Shown one piece after another: positions 51,529-62,333 of a stretch of 64,000 nucleotides of DNA (its first letter is position 1; every line of letters starts with the position of its first letter). A model generated the notes under the pieces. The model was not told where the DNA came from. It worked only from the letters and a program-made list of their open reading frames with translations, and ran no database searches. Both the position numbers and the translations under genes were made by a program. The stretch is from Nitzschia sp. DOCU1. Its lineage: Eukaryota; Bacillariophyta; Bacillariophyceae; Bacillariales; Bacillariaceae. Where the stretch lies: positions 3,100,001 through 3,164,000 of the forward strand of contig OX595985.1 of NCBI GenBank assembly GCA_951394045.1. Reading direction: 5' to 3'.

Positions 51529-52030
51529 TTATAAATGGCCCGGATGTGTGGTCAACAAGTCGTGTAACAATTTGTTCTGCGAGGTCATACTAACCATTGC
51601 GGAGTCACTGATACCGGTCATCCGGAAGTGATCATGATTGGAGAGAAAGGCATTCTGGGAGCACAACAGGGCAAAGTATTTTCCCGAGGCGTCTGGAATG
51701 GTTTTCTCGTGTGGCATTGAAGATGGGACAAACACTGGACTTTTGCGTGTTTTGTCCGAAGCAGGATAAATAGAGCTAATCAATTCCTTGACGGCTCGGC
51801 GCATATCCGTGGGACAAAACACTTGAATGCCTTTTGTCTCAACAGAGCGTTCGGAAGGTGTTTGAATTCTCCAGCTAGAGCGACCAGGGACAAGGCGGAC
51901 TTCGGGAATGCGGTTGGCATGATTATCCCGGATAAGTTCGTTGCGCTCATCTTGGGTGTAGTCATTCCACGTTTTCAGCATCTTTTTATTAATCTCATCT
52001 TCCATTCCAAATAAATATTCCCTGGCAGGG
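51529..52030 (-). pseudogene. LINE-2 5' ORF fragment fused to copia III RT
   Basis: The frame starts in copia RT (52143, MVDLGWKDSK to LLVYVDD) and passes at 52030 into PAREYLFGMEDEINKK and a ~160-residue unrecognised segment with CPTDMRRAVKEL and FALLCSQNAFLSNHDHF, stopping at 51529. The second part is probably the N-terminal portion of LINE-2 ORF1, because its frame neighbour leads into the ORF1 frame. The fusion is a junction product and its expression is doubtful. Confidence 0.6.
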
Positions 52031-53704
52031 TCGTCCACGTACACCAGTAGGTACTCGTAGTATTTAGTCCCATCGGGCTTCACTTGTGGCCTGATGTAGA
52101 CGTCCGGATCTGCCTTGGAGTCCTTCCAACCCAAATCCACCAAACTTGAGCGGAGATGATTCCGCCACGCCGCACCGCTTGATTTTAATCCTGAATAAAA
52201 GTGTTAAACAAATAGCAAACGCAACTTGTTGAATAAATTCGTCGCCGTACCGTATAAAGCCTTCACGATGAGCATGACGGAGCCCTCGTCCGTCCCGAAC
52301 TCTGGCCCTGCAATAGTCCAGATTTTCTCCCTGCAATTTGCATTTAGATACGCGTTACCAATGTCTGCCGCCAATATTTCCAAATTGTTCAATGCTGCGA
52401 CAAGGAAAGCAATTCGCACACTGTCCCTGGAAACAACAGAAGAATATGTGATGGATGCCGGGGTCTCGGTTGTGTGACCACCAGCAACAAGCCGCGCCTT
52501 TCGGGTAAATTTCCCGTCAAGTTTGATGTCGAATACCATATGACATGCAATTTCCTGGTACCCTACCAGTGCCTTCCCAGACCTTGCCTCCTCGATTGTC
52601 ACATCATCCTTCCTTTGGAATGCGGGTCGAACGTTCTTCATCTCTTTCATGATGGCATCGTGCCAATGCATTGTGCCGGTTTCCCTGTCAATTGCAAGTG
52701 CCTCCTTTACGGAGTGCGGGAGCTTGATCCCAAATTTATGCGTCGTCCTCCAGTATCTACTTTTTATCTTTTTGATGATTATATTTCTTCGACGCAACAC
52801 GTCAGAGCCCCCCCATTTAAATGCGGGTTCCTCTGCAATGCCGTTACCAACTGCATACTCGGCAACTTCAACTGGGTTGGACTCCTTTAAGTCTTTCAGA
52901 GCCACCCAAGTTGTAGCCCCGTCCTTCCATTCCACGAGTAGGTCCCAGCCTGCCATCGTAATCTTGGGAACCTGGTTCCCATTCTTCGATGCAACGTAGC
53001 CATTGTCCTTCTTGACGGCCCTGCCGTCAGACCTGTGGTCGAGAATTTCCCTGAGGTAAAAGAACTGATGGCCTTCGTCATCAACCTGTGAAAAGAGATT
53101 TTCGGCAATTATGTTTGCAGTGTATTCAGAAGTGGTCCCATCGGGGAACTGCACCTCGTATTCCCTGGTATTTAGAATTGGGTTAGAATTGTAGGTGCCG
53201 ATCGGCCTGCCATCGGGTCCCTTTGCCCTTTTTGATACAATCCCCCGAACGTAGTCGTTGCCAACAGGCAAAATCACCTCGGCACCAATAAAAGTATCCA
53301 GCGAATCAATATCGTGTCCTTCCACGTCAATGCCGGGCATCTCCTCGCCTTCGACCGCCTGAACCGTCTCGTGTTGTGGCACAGTCGTGGCTGGCGGCGG
53401 CGTTGACTGGCGTTGGTGGGTTCCGGTACTTTGACAGAGGTGCCCTTTTCCGACGCGATACCAGGGCATTGTCCATCTTTGATAGCTGCATCAATGCAGC
53501 GTACCTTAGCAAAACACGATTCCTAGAAACAGAACGCATATTCTTGGAGGTATGCAGGTTGTCTCGGATAAAGTTGCTTCGGAGATCGGTATTGAGAGAT
53601 TCAACGTAGTAGTTAAAATTCTTCTTAGAATTTAGCTTGCTGAGTCTCTGAAGGATCTTGCGTGGAGATTCCGCCAGCCATTGAAGTAGAGTGGCCCTCT
53701 TGCG
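52031..53704 (-). pseudogene. pol: copia family III copy D2: linker and RT up to YVDD
   Basis: The frame 53469-52204 carries the region between integrase and RT. It includes a chromodomain-like patch (LLVEWKDGATTWVALKDLKE) and RT blocks (HMVFDIKLDGKFTRKARLV, ITYSSVVSRDSVRIAF, ADIGNAYLN) to VKALYG. A 60-bp intron (52191-52250) then separates it from LKSSGAAWRN and LLVYVDD. The fragment ends at the LINE-2 junction immediately after YVDD. The stretch 53470-53704 next to the D1 LTR is open in another frame, but I could not assign it. RT is nearly identical to the D1 copy. Confidence 0.8.
52191..52250 (-). other. 60-bp intron in copia III RT (copy D2)
   Basis: On the minus strand GTACGG...TTATTCAG. 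Removal joins the conserved RT motif ALYG to LKSSG. Unspliced, the frame meets TAA inside the intron. A TTAAC branch-like motif lies about a dozen bases before the AG. Confidence 0.85.
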
Positions 53705-53904
53705 TGTGTGAAGTTCCGTGTGACTTACTCCTTTCGTATCGATGATAGTGTAACCTAAAGCTAAAGACAACCCTTGATAGACCAAGACTAAAACGAATTG
53801 TGCCATTGTCGGCTTACGTATCCTTGATTTCGTTGTTCCGATGACCATTGCGCATCCACGCGCAGTTGACCAATATGATCCCACGCCACATCCAGATTCG
53901 GACA
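53705..53904 (-). repeat. copia III-D1 3' LTR (200 bp)
   Basis: On the minus strand TGTCCGAATCTGG...CTTCACACA. Polypurine tract ATCAAAGGGAC directly upstream, as in copy A. Confidence 0.9.
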
Positions 53905-54016
53905 GTCCCTTTGATAGTGCAGCTCCGAAGTAGCTAGCTATCAACCTCCGAATTGGGTAATAGTACCTGGTTTGTATTCGACGCAATGCCAGGAGGTACC
54001 GCCACGTTGCGGAAAC

Positions 54017-55313
54017 CTACGCCGTCCCAATCTTCTTTTCCTTTTCCTTGCTCTCCTCTGCTGAACTTGTCGGCTTTCCGAAATATAATATTTCCTGCAA
54101 TAGCCTCTTTCGGTCGTCGGTCGGAATCGTTGTCTTTGTGAACAAATCCGCAAGGTTGTGTTTACCATCGATCTTTGCAATCCTGATCGCGCCGCGAGCA
54201 GCCTCTTCCCTGACGAAGTGATAAGATATTGAGTGATGCTTCTTCTGTAGAGTCGAGTGTGGTAGAGATGTGTTCTTCACCACGCTCTCATTATCACAAA
54301 AGATACTTGTTGGTCCCTCAATTGGAATACCAAACATCCGGAGCTTGTAACGTAAACCCTTATTCATCTCAACCGCAACGCGCATGGCGTTGAACTCGCT
54401 CCCAAGGTTGCCGCTTCCACTGTATTTTGTTTCTTCGACAGCCACATGATCGGCGCGTTATTAACAAATATCAATATCCCTGACTGCGACCGTCTTGTTA
54501 GAACATTTCCTGCATGGTTAGCATCCACATAGATCACAATCCGAACAGTGTTTCCCCTTGGTGTTGGCATGTTTGGCGGTAGTTCCTCACTTTCCACATC
54601 ATAAAAATCCTTCCAATCAACCGGTACGAATAAGCCTTCGTCAATCTCAATTTGCAAGTCGTCGAACACCATCGTTGACCTCTCATGTTTCTGTAGATAA
54701 GCAAATATTTTGTAAACAGTTTCCAAGTGTCCAATTCTTGGAGCACAAAGGTGAGTTGCCAATGATGCCACTTCTGCCAGCATGTCAATTCGTCCGAGTT
54801 CACAAGCCCATCTCAAAACTCCAATCAAATGCATATACCGATTTGCCATCTCGTCGTCTAACATTGGGCTCATGTCCAATTCTGGCCGATATGATTTCGG
54901 GAACGGCCTTTCGGCATCCTTCATTGGTAGGTCCCGTCCCTCTGATTTTAAAGTTTCGCGGAGGTTCTTCACCGCACTCTTTACGTAGTCGTTAGCGGAG
55001 ATAGACCAAACCCAGCGACCGTCCGGTAGCTGGTATTCCCCAACGTTTGCTCCTAGATATCTGTCCGGTGGAGCGACTTCATCGTTTTTCAAACGATACA
55101 AACCTGCAATAGCCTTCATCGTTACCTCTGGTTCATGCAATATGCACATAATATCGTCCACATACACCAGTAGGTACTCGTAGTATTTAGTCCCATCGGG
55201 CTTCACTTGTGGCCTGATGTAGACGTCCGGATCTGCCTTGGAGTCCTTCCAACCCAAATCCACCAAACTTGAGCGGAGATGATTCCGCCACGCCGCACCG
55301 CTTGATTTTAATC
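54017..55313 (-). pseudogene. pol: copia III-D1 RT second exon and RNase H
   Basis: From LKSSGAAWRN through MVDLGWKDSK, LLVYVDDIMC (catalytic), RYLGANVGEY and IYVDANHAGN (RNase H aspartate), the frame is open to 54364. A frameshift near 54400-54440 leads to GSEFNAMR (glutamate) and CDNESVVKN (aspartate), ending at 54017. The shift inactivates RNase H, while RT itself is intact if spliced to the upstream exon. Confidence 0.87.
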
Positions 55314-55373
55314 CTGAATAAAAGTGTTAAACAAATAGCAAACGCAACTTGTTGAATAAATTCGTCGCCGTAC
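55314..55373 (-). other. 60-bp intron in copia III RT (copy D1)
   Basis: Same position, length and sequence as 52191-52250: GTACGG...TTCAG between ALYG and LKSSG, with an in-frame stop inside. Confidence 0.87.
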
Positions 55374-56925
55374 CGTATAAAGCCTTCACGATGAGCATGA
55401 CGGAGCCCTCGTCCGTCCCGAACTCTGGCCCTGCAATAGTCCAGATTTTCTCCCTGCAATTTGCATTTAGATACGCGTTACCAATGTCTGCCGCCAATAT
55501 TTCCAAATTGTTCAATGCTGCGACAAGGAAAGCAATTCGCACACTGTCCCTGGAAACAACAGAAGAATATGTGATGGATGCCGGGGTCTCGGTTGTGTGA
55601 CCACCAGCAACAAGCCGCGCCTTTCGGGTAAATTTCCCGTCAAGTTTGATGTCGAATACCATATGACATGCAATTTCCTGGTACCCTACCAGTGCCTTCC
55701 CAGACCTTGCCTCCTCGATTGTCACATCATCCTTCCTTTGGAATGCGGGTCGAACGTTCTTCATCTCTTTCATGATGGCATCGTGGCCTCCTCTTCCATC
55801 TCTGCCTCCACGACCACGACCACGTCCGCCACCACGGTTATCGTTGTTTGTCTGCGAGATATTCCTGTTAGCTCCACGCCTGTACGCTCCAGCCCTGTCA
55901 AACATTGCGGGGTGAGCGCGACGCAGAGTGTCACTGAGAGTAGCACTGCACCTGTCAAAACTGGTGCGCATTTCCCTATTCATCATGATGAGTTCAATCG
56001 TTGCCTTAACTTCCGGGGCGTTTGAGTTGATGCCTTTTGTCAGAATGTCCACCTGCTCCTCGTCAGTCTTGGGACGTCCATATTTCCTCAAGGTTTCAAA
56101 AGCCGATTTCAATTCAGAAGTGTACAATTCAAAACTTTTGCTTTGCTCATTGCGCCAATGCAAGTGCTCGATGGCGTAGCGAGCCTGGTCAATACGGCGC
56201 TGCTTCATGTCCGGTCCATCGTAATGGGCCCGAAGATCGTTCATGGTAATCCTGCCGTCCTTCCTACCTTCGTTTCCTTTTACCCAGTGATACGCGTCGG
56301 TGCCAATGACGCACTGCATAATCTTGCGGAATACCACCTCTGCATCCTTTTTAAATGCTCTGCCATCAAGGGATGCACTCCAAAATGGCTTGGTTGGGTC
56401 CCTTTCTGGGTCTTCGTCATCCCGAATAACATAAGACAGCGGGACGTTGCTTGCGCCCCTGATGCTTTCTAGATGGTTCACAAAATCCTTCTCCCAGTCA
56501 GTCCACTTATCCGCCTTGAGCTTACCGGGCATTTTAATTTCCGAGTCCTCAATCCCAGCTTCCTTCTCCTGTTTAGCAAGTTGGTACCTGTTCTTGGCAT
56601 CCGAATAACCTTCCTGGGTGAAATCGGCAGCATTCAAATCCGCACCGCGAGAGTTCAAATCGCGCACCCAGAAGGCAAGAATCTGCAACTTCTTGATGGC
56701 AATTGCGTTAAGTTTTGGAATCATGTTGTTGCCGATCTCACTCCATTCCTTCTCGGTGAAACCAATCATGTCCTCCAAACTGTCAATTCCCTCTCGATGG
56801 ACCTGGTAAGCCTGCAAGCGACTGAATCCAAGCACATCGTTAAGTAGCCGAGCGACGTCGGCCACGTTGTTACCGCCATTGGTGGTGAAGTAGGCATTAG
56901 CCTGAGCCACAGTAATGCCAACCAT
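55374..56925 (-). CDS. gag: copia III-D1 Gag fused in frame to RT first exon
   Basis: Residues 1 to about 380 are Gag: helical domains (FTEKEWSEIGNNM, LQILAFWVRDLNSRG), a conserved core (WDWEKDFVNHL-type, IMQCVIGTDAYHWVKGNE) and an RG-rich nucleic-acid-binding tail (GGGRGRGRGGRDGRGG). The frame jumps directly to HDAIMKEMKNVRP, the pre-RT linker, and RT blocks to VKALYG, where the intron starts. Protease and integrase are deleted without loss of frame. Unspliced translation would stop a few codons into the intron (stop near 55327), giving a 532-residue Gag-RT stub. The RG-rich tail replaces a zinc knuckle. Confidence 0.88.
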
Positions 56926-57235
56926 GTTTTTCCGCTCTTTATTCCGGAGAGTAATGTGTGAGTAAATAAATACTGGGCCGGAGCCCGAGTTTTCCTTTCC
57001 TTATTTCCTTTTGTTCCTCGAGCCTACCCACGAAGAGTTGTATTATTTGACACAATGGTCACACTCTGAGGCAGTTTTACGTCTCAGATAATGGACGTCT
57101 CGGGTGCCGTACGGGGTGATCAGTCCCTGGCGTTGCCTAATCTCCTTATTGCCTTATTCCCTTTTTCTCGTTCAAAATCGAGCCGATTCTTTTACTACCT
57201 TCAGAATCTCCCAAAGCCACGTGGGTCTGATAAAC

Positions 57236-57435
57236 TGTGTGAAGTTCCGTGTGACTTACTCCTTTCGTATCGATGATAGTGTAACCTAAAGCTAAAGACA
57301 ACCCTTGATAGACCAAGACTAAAACGAATTGTGCCAATGTCGGCTTACGTATCCTTGATTTCGTTGTTTCGATGACCATTGCGCATCCGCGCGCAGTTGA
57401 CCAATATGATCCCACGCCACATCCAGATTCGGACA
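57236..57435 (-). repeat. copia III-D1 5' LTR (200 bp)
   Basis: Same ends as 53705-53904. On the minus strand it is followed by GTTTATCAGACCCA, the candidate primer-binding site, which also follows the LTR of copy E. Confidence 0.9.
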
Positions 57436-60132
57436 CGGAAGAGGTTGCCATTGTCGACGCAAAGCTACGGAGGGTGCACGTAGGATGAGTACTAGTACTA
57501 AAGTAGGCCTTTCTGAATTGCGCGTGTGCGGAATTCTAAAACCTTCGCCACTGAAGACCTGTGCATACTTATTACCTCGAATAGATTTCACCCCAGAGAT
57601 CATCGTATCTGAGAAGAACTTAGCCCTCAATCGTCGCCTCGAGTCCGACAGAATATCTGTGCGGTATCGCCGCCGAAGAGGATGGACGGCTGTGCGAATA
57701 CCGACTTGAGTCGTCACCTGTAAGGTGCTCTTTGCTGTTTCCAAGCCGATTCTCCATTTCTGAGCCAACAACTCCGGTGTTATGACAGAGTGCCGAGTGG
57801 TAGCTACTGGGGCAACCGACATGGCTTGAGCAGTCCTCGCAACCTGCACCTTCGAAATTAATTTAGATATCATCGTCGAACCTGTATAAACGGAAGAAAT
57901 TTGTGAAAATGTAATGTCGCCGGGATCAAGACCCTTTGGCTGAACATTAACCCCGTAAGCCAGACGATCCATTTCTGCCTCCTCCTTCGACAGCCCGAAA
58001 ATGGCGGAAGAAGGATCCCAAAGATCGTCGTTCATCAAAATATGACGACACGTATTTAAGTCCTCGTCAGAAGGGCAAAAGGATTCGAAGGAACAAGTGG
58101 TCCCTTTCATCCGGAAGGGAATGAAATCACCATCCAAAGTAGATACACCAAGTGGTCGATTAGGATCAGTAGGGTCATCACAGACCGAATGCCCAAATGC
58201 ACGCCATTGATATGGGTTGATCAATGAGTTTTCCATCGAGGTCCAAAATCCAAGGCCCTGTGGGAGAACAAGAATAACCGTTTCACCTGTGGAAGGAATC
58301 TGAAAAGCAGATGCCGCCGTTACCATGGGTACTCCTCGGATTGGTTCGTAACCAGGATTAAAGGGTGAGACGTCAACAATTTCCCCAGTGTATTCCAAGG
58401 GTCGGAAATTCTTTCCAAAGCAGTGATTGTCAGATCGGCTGTCAATCTCGTTAGTGCGAAATTCACCAATAGGAAATACCGTAGTATCAACCTGAGCCTT
58501 GCCGGATGTCCTTTTCAATATCTTTACCATGCTCAAATTACGAGAGTTACCGCCATAGGCGCCTTGCCCCATTCTTGGAGGCTGGGCATTTGTAGATGGT
58601 CGTGCGGTAGGCACGGATGTGGCGACTGAGGTGTTGTCTTGATTCGTAGCTGCCATGACTCCCCGAGTCACGGCCTGTTCGATTGCCTCAGTCATAGTGG
58701 AAACATCGCCTCCTGTAGTACTAGCCGCTGAAATGTTGCGGCCACCCCGGCCACCTCGACCTCGTCCTCCACTTCTACTGCCTTCGGTCCTCTGCGATTT
58801 GCGTTGCTCAACAGCCCTAGCACGGTTTGGATCAGTTTGAATTGCATAGCGAATAGCAGGAGTCAAGCTCCACCACTCCGCCTCCGTCATATAACGGTGC
58901 GGGTCGGAAAGGTCCACGCCAGCATAAGACTGTGGGACCCCTGGGATACGGTTGGAGGACCTGCCTCCTCGACCGCCCCTTCCGTCTCGCCCTCCACCAC
59001 GGCCACCACGGCCACCACGGCCACGGCCTCCCCGGTGACTAGAACCATCATTGCTTGCCTGTGAAATGTGCCTGTTAGCACGTTTGTATCCTCCGCCTCG
59101 TTCAAACATAGTGGGGTGAGCACGACGCAAAGTATCACTGAGCGTGGCGGCGCTTTTGTCAAAGTCAGCTCTCAAGTTCCTGTCCAGCATGATATACTCA
59201 ACCGTAGCCTTAAATTCAGGCGCATTTGTATTGATACCGCGAGTCAATTTTTCAACCTGTTCCTCGCCCGTAACAGGGCGTCCATACTTCCTCATAGTCT
59301 CGAATGCAGACTTGAGCTCCGAAACGTATGACTCAAAACTCTTACTCTGTTCATTGCGCCAGTGCAAATGCTCGATTTGATAGCGAGCCTGTTCCAAACA
59401 ACGCTGTTTCATATCTGGCCCATCGTAGTGGGACCTGAGATCCTGCATCGTCATCCTACCGTCCTTGTGCTTTTCGTTACCTTTCACCCAATGATAGGCG
59501 TCCGTACCAATCACGCACTGCATAATCTTGCGGAATACCACCTCCGCGTCTTTCTTGAATACTCTACCCTCGAGTGTAGCGCTCCAAAACGGCAAGGTAT
59601 CGTCCCTGTCTGGGTCGTTATCATCGCGGACAACGTACGACAACGGAACGTTGCTGGCACCCTTCATGCTCTCCAAGTGGTTGATAAAGTCTTTCTCCCA
59701 GTCAATCCATTTCTCGGGCTTGAGCTTTCCGGGCATTTTAATTTCATCCGCTTCGTTCCCTGCCTCCTTCTCCTGGATTCCTAAGTTGTATCAGTTCTTA
59801 GCATCTGAATATGCATCCAGATCAAAGTCATCCGCGAGCAAGGCTGCGCCACGCGAGTTCAAATCACGGACCCAAAATGCGAGGATTTGCAACTTCTTGA
59901 TCCCAATCGCATTAAGCTTCGGCTTCATGTTTCCTCCCATGTCACTCCACTCCTTGTCGGTAAAACCAATCATGTCCTCCAAGTCGTTGATGCCCTGCAA
60001 ATGGACCTGAAAGGCTTGCAAGCGGCTCAAACCAAGCACATCATGCAAAATGAATGGAACATCGTCCACGTTCGCCCCGCCCTTGGCGTTGAAGTAGGCG
60101 TTCGCCTGAGCAACTGTCGCATCGTTAACCAT
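57436..60132 (-). pseudogene. gag: copia III-E Gag-protease polyprotein with one TGA
   Basis: One frame from ATG 60132, broken only by TGA at 59791-59793 where the D1 copy has an arginine codon after SDAKN; CGA to TGA is a CpG-type transition. Domains: Gag helical core (MPGKLKPEKWIDWEKDF, IMQCVIGTDAYHWVKGNE), a long RG-rich tail (residues after RANRHISQASN), WWSLTPAIRYAIQ, a second RG patch, then protease with IDSRSDNHCFGKN (aspartate variant of the DSHADT type) and GDFIPFRMKGT. The linker to integrase (AQKWRIGLETAKSTLQ, FSGEGF) follows, and homology ends at the D1 LTR. Integrase and RT are missing. Confidence 0.85.
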
Positions 60133-60483
60133 GTTTCCTTGATTTCCTTAATTTGTGCGCAAACAGTAATATGTTAGTCAATAAAACGGTGGGCCGGATC
60201 TAGTCGCCTTTTGTCCTGAGTTTGGGTCAAAGACCCTTTCCAGTTGTTCCTTTCGTTGTACCTCGAGCCTGCCCACAGAGAGTTGCATTTAAAAGCGGCA
60301 CCAGGGCCACAACTTCGAAGCAGTTTTACACCTCAATTGTGGGTGTCTCGGGCGCCGAATGGGGTGATCAGTCCCTGGCGTTGCCTAATTGCCTTGTATC
60401 CCTGTTTCCTTGTTCTCCTCGAAAACTCTTTCTTTTTCCTTACTACCTTCGAAACCCTCCAAAGCGTCCTGGGTCTGATAAAC

Positions 60484-60670
60484 TGTGTAAAGTTTCCCGT
60501 GACTTACTCGTATCCTAATGATGATAAAGCAAAAGTAAAACTAAAGACAACCGTATCCGAGATAAACCAAGATTAGATTGTGCCATTGTCGATGGCTTAC
60601 GTATCTCCTCCTTTCCATGACCGATGACCATGCGCGTGTTGCGCGCATATGCCACATCCACATTCGAACA
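60484..60670 (-). repeat. copia III-E 5' LTR (187 bp)
   Basis: TGTTCGAATGTGG...TTTACACA on the minus strand, then GTTTATCAGACCCAGG as primer site. The outer flank is TGCG (60671-60674), as beside the copy A LTR. Confidence 0.9.
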
Positions 60671-60701
60671 TGCGAACTTTAAAAATGTTAATTTACTGCA
60701 T

Positions 60702-61519
60702 TAGAGATTTCCTGGCTTCGATTTGCGCTTCCCGTTTGCGCTTCATTTTCCAGTCAATTTAGTCGTGAAGCGCAAATGAATCGGATGAAGGAAGGAAATA
60801 TGCTCCAAATGGCCCAAATGAAGCGCAAACTTTTATGGTTTTCGCTTCGTCTTGTGACGTTTGCGCTTCATCCAGTGGCCAATCAGAATCGTCATTGTTG
60901 GAGGGAGTGGGCCGACGCACGCCAGCCACTCTTGTGTTCGCATTGGCAAAAACATCATCCTGGATTTCGTCAGTATTTGTTATAAGAATTAAAAAGGGCA
61001 TTCGCAACTCTTGAGTTCGTTATAACTTTTAAAATGCGGTTTCGCAACATTTGAGATCGTGATACGCAGTTTCGTGACAGTTGGTGTTAAGTATTTGTTA
61101 TGACAGTCAAGAAGTGGTTTCGCATTGCTCGAGTTCATAAGACGTGATTTCGTTTGCATTCAATTTTGCAACACGCGATTTCGTTCTGATCTGCTACCGT
61201 AGCTTGTTTCAGCACAACTCTTATTGTTTCACCACAAATTACTGAAGAACTAAAGGATTGATTGGCTTGGCGACAACAGTAGTTAGTAGTAGTGATGACG
61301 ATGGTAGGCAGCCTTTATTTGCTAGCTACTGCCCATACCCCAAGTAGTAACGCTTGAGCGGCTGGCTGGCTCCCCATACACATAAATGTCGGTCCCCTGA
61401 AGCGTAAATTCCAAGCTCAAATGCCACCAGGAAAGGAAAGAGCCAAGGATATCTTTCGCAAATACCCTTCGCGCGGGAAGCGCAAACGGGAAGCGCAAAT
61501 CGAAGCCAGGAAATCTCTA
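60702..61519. mobile_element. MITE with perfect long TIRs and TA duplications
   Basis: Element 60704-61517 (814 bp), flanked by TA (60702-60703, 61518-61519). The terminal 41 bases at each end are perfect inverted repeats (GAGATTTCCTGGCTTCG onward). The core motif TTTGCGCTTC or its complement is repeated at least twice in each TIR and several more times inside (about 60767, 60820, 60860). No transposase ORF. The TA duplication fits Tc1/mariner-type or related transposases. Confidence 0.9.
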
Positions 61520-62306
61520 TTTTCTGAATTTGGAATTTAGTTTTGAAATGCTTTATTACAATTGTCTATCGGGTGTCTATCAGAAAGTTGGGGTGTCTAT
61601 CAGAATCGTCTGGTCGATTCTTGTTCAAAAGGCCAAAAAAGAATGAAATAGCCCTTCGTTTTCATAATAATGGGTCTCTTTTGTCAAATGTCTATCAGAT
61701 GCTACCTACGTGACCGCGGGGTTGCCGGCGATTCCTTTAACTCCAATTGTAAGACGGCCAGAGATTTGACACTATTGCACTATGTCGTTTGTAGGATCGA
61801 AATAGTTGTGAAAATTATGGCTAGGTTAAAAACTAGATGTATTTCTCATGCAAGTTGTCTCGTAGGCTCTCATAGTTCTAGTAGAGTCGAGACCTTTGAC
61901 ATGCATTGACAACAATCCGAACAGGAGGTTGATGCACCTTGTAGTAGACTAGCTACGACGTTGTACTAGGGTTCTTTAGACGTCATCAGCTACTCTGGAA
62001 TAAAGTATAGTTACCTCAATGTCATCGAGGTGCCAGATCTTAGGTGTCATTGACACTAGGATCTCATCGGCATTCGACTCGCTAGAGTCCTGCGCGATGC
62101 TTGCGTCATGCAACGTCACGTCGTCGGTGATGTCAATAGGTAATGGGCCTTGTCCGACGTGTCCGAGACCGGCCTAGCGTCCACGGCCGCGCGCAACGCT
62201 TTCGTCATGCTACGTCATCGCCCATGATGTCACACATGACTAATTAGACTAATAGTTTTGGACTACAATCATTCGAAGGAGTCGACGTGCAAGGCAGTGT
62301 ACTGCA
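61520..62306 (-). other. gypsy II 3' LTR region, inner end at 62306
   Basis: On the minus strand the LTR starts TGCAGTACACTG at 62306, just after ATGGGGGCGGG, a good polypurine tract. The far end is not resolved. The repeated TGTCTATCAGA motif (61587, 61604-type spacing, 61689) lies near or beyond it. No gene seen. Confidence 0.5.
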
Positions 62307-62333
62307 CCCGCCCCCATGATGGAGGGACAGAAC

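Larger units (their letters stand above)
44591..52030 (-). mobile_element. non-LTR retrotransposon (LINE-2 of window), ORF1 and ORF2, degenerate
   Basis: On the minus strand the order is an ORF1 region, an ORF2 with N-terminal part, APE endonuclease, RT, RNase H and a C-terminal CCHC-like knuckle. The 5' end joins a copia III RT fragment at 52030/52031. Several single-base frameshifts (about 49850, 48258, 45450, 45030) show that it is dead. It shares architecture with LINE-1 but is a different family by sequence. Confidence 0.85.
53705..57435 (-). mobile_element. copia family III copy D1: two-LTR element with gag-RT deletion
   Basis: 200-bp LTRs (three differences by eye) enclose gag fused to RT, the RT intron and RNase H; protease and integrase are deleted. 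No matching 5-bp target duplication: the flanks are CTCTTCCG before and CGCAAGAGG after (minus strand), so recombination rather than simple insertion probably shaped the ends. Confidence 0.88.
57436..60670 (-). mobile_element. copia family III copy E: 5' LTR, gag, protease
   Basis: 5' LTR at 60484-60670, leader, gag with one stop, protease and a linker, cut at 57435 by the D1 LTR. Its LTR matches copy A, 41 kb away, at 185 of 187 positions. Confidence 0.8.

Noticed and set aside
53470..53704. A second intron (acceptor TTCTGTTTCTAG on the minus strand) before the copia III-D2 linker
   Set aside because: The acceptor looks good, but no matching donor and exon could be identified, and the adjoining sequence is cut by the D1 LTR.
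52064..55459. Small minus-strand ORFs spanning the RT intron (for example 52064-52336 and 55187-55459)
   Set aside because: They read the RT exons out of frame through the intron; no protein-like sequence.
53700..57440. Target-site duplication for copia III-D1
   Set aside because: The five bases on each side differ (TTCCG and CGCAA on the minus strand), so no simple insertion can be claimed.
61560..61700. TGTCTATCAGA repeats as a CRISPR-like array
   Set aside because: Only three or four short irregular copies in a eukaryotic retroelement context; no spacer regularity or cas genes.
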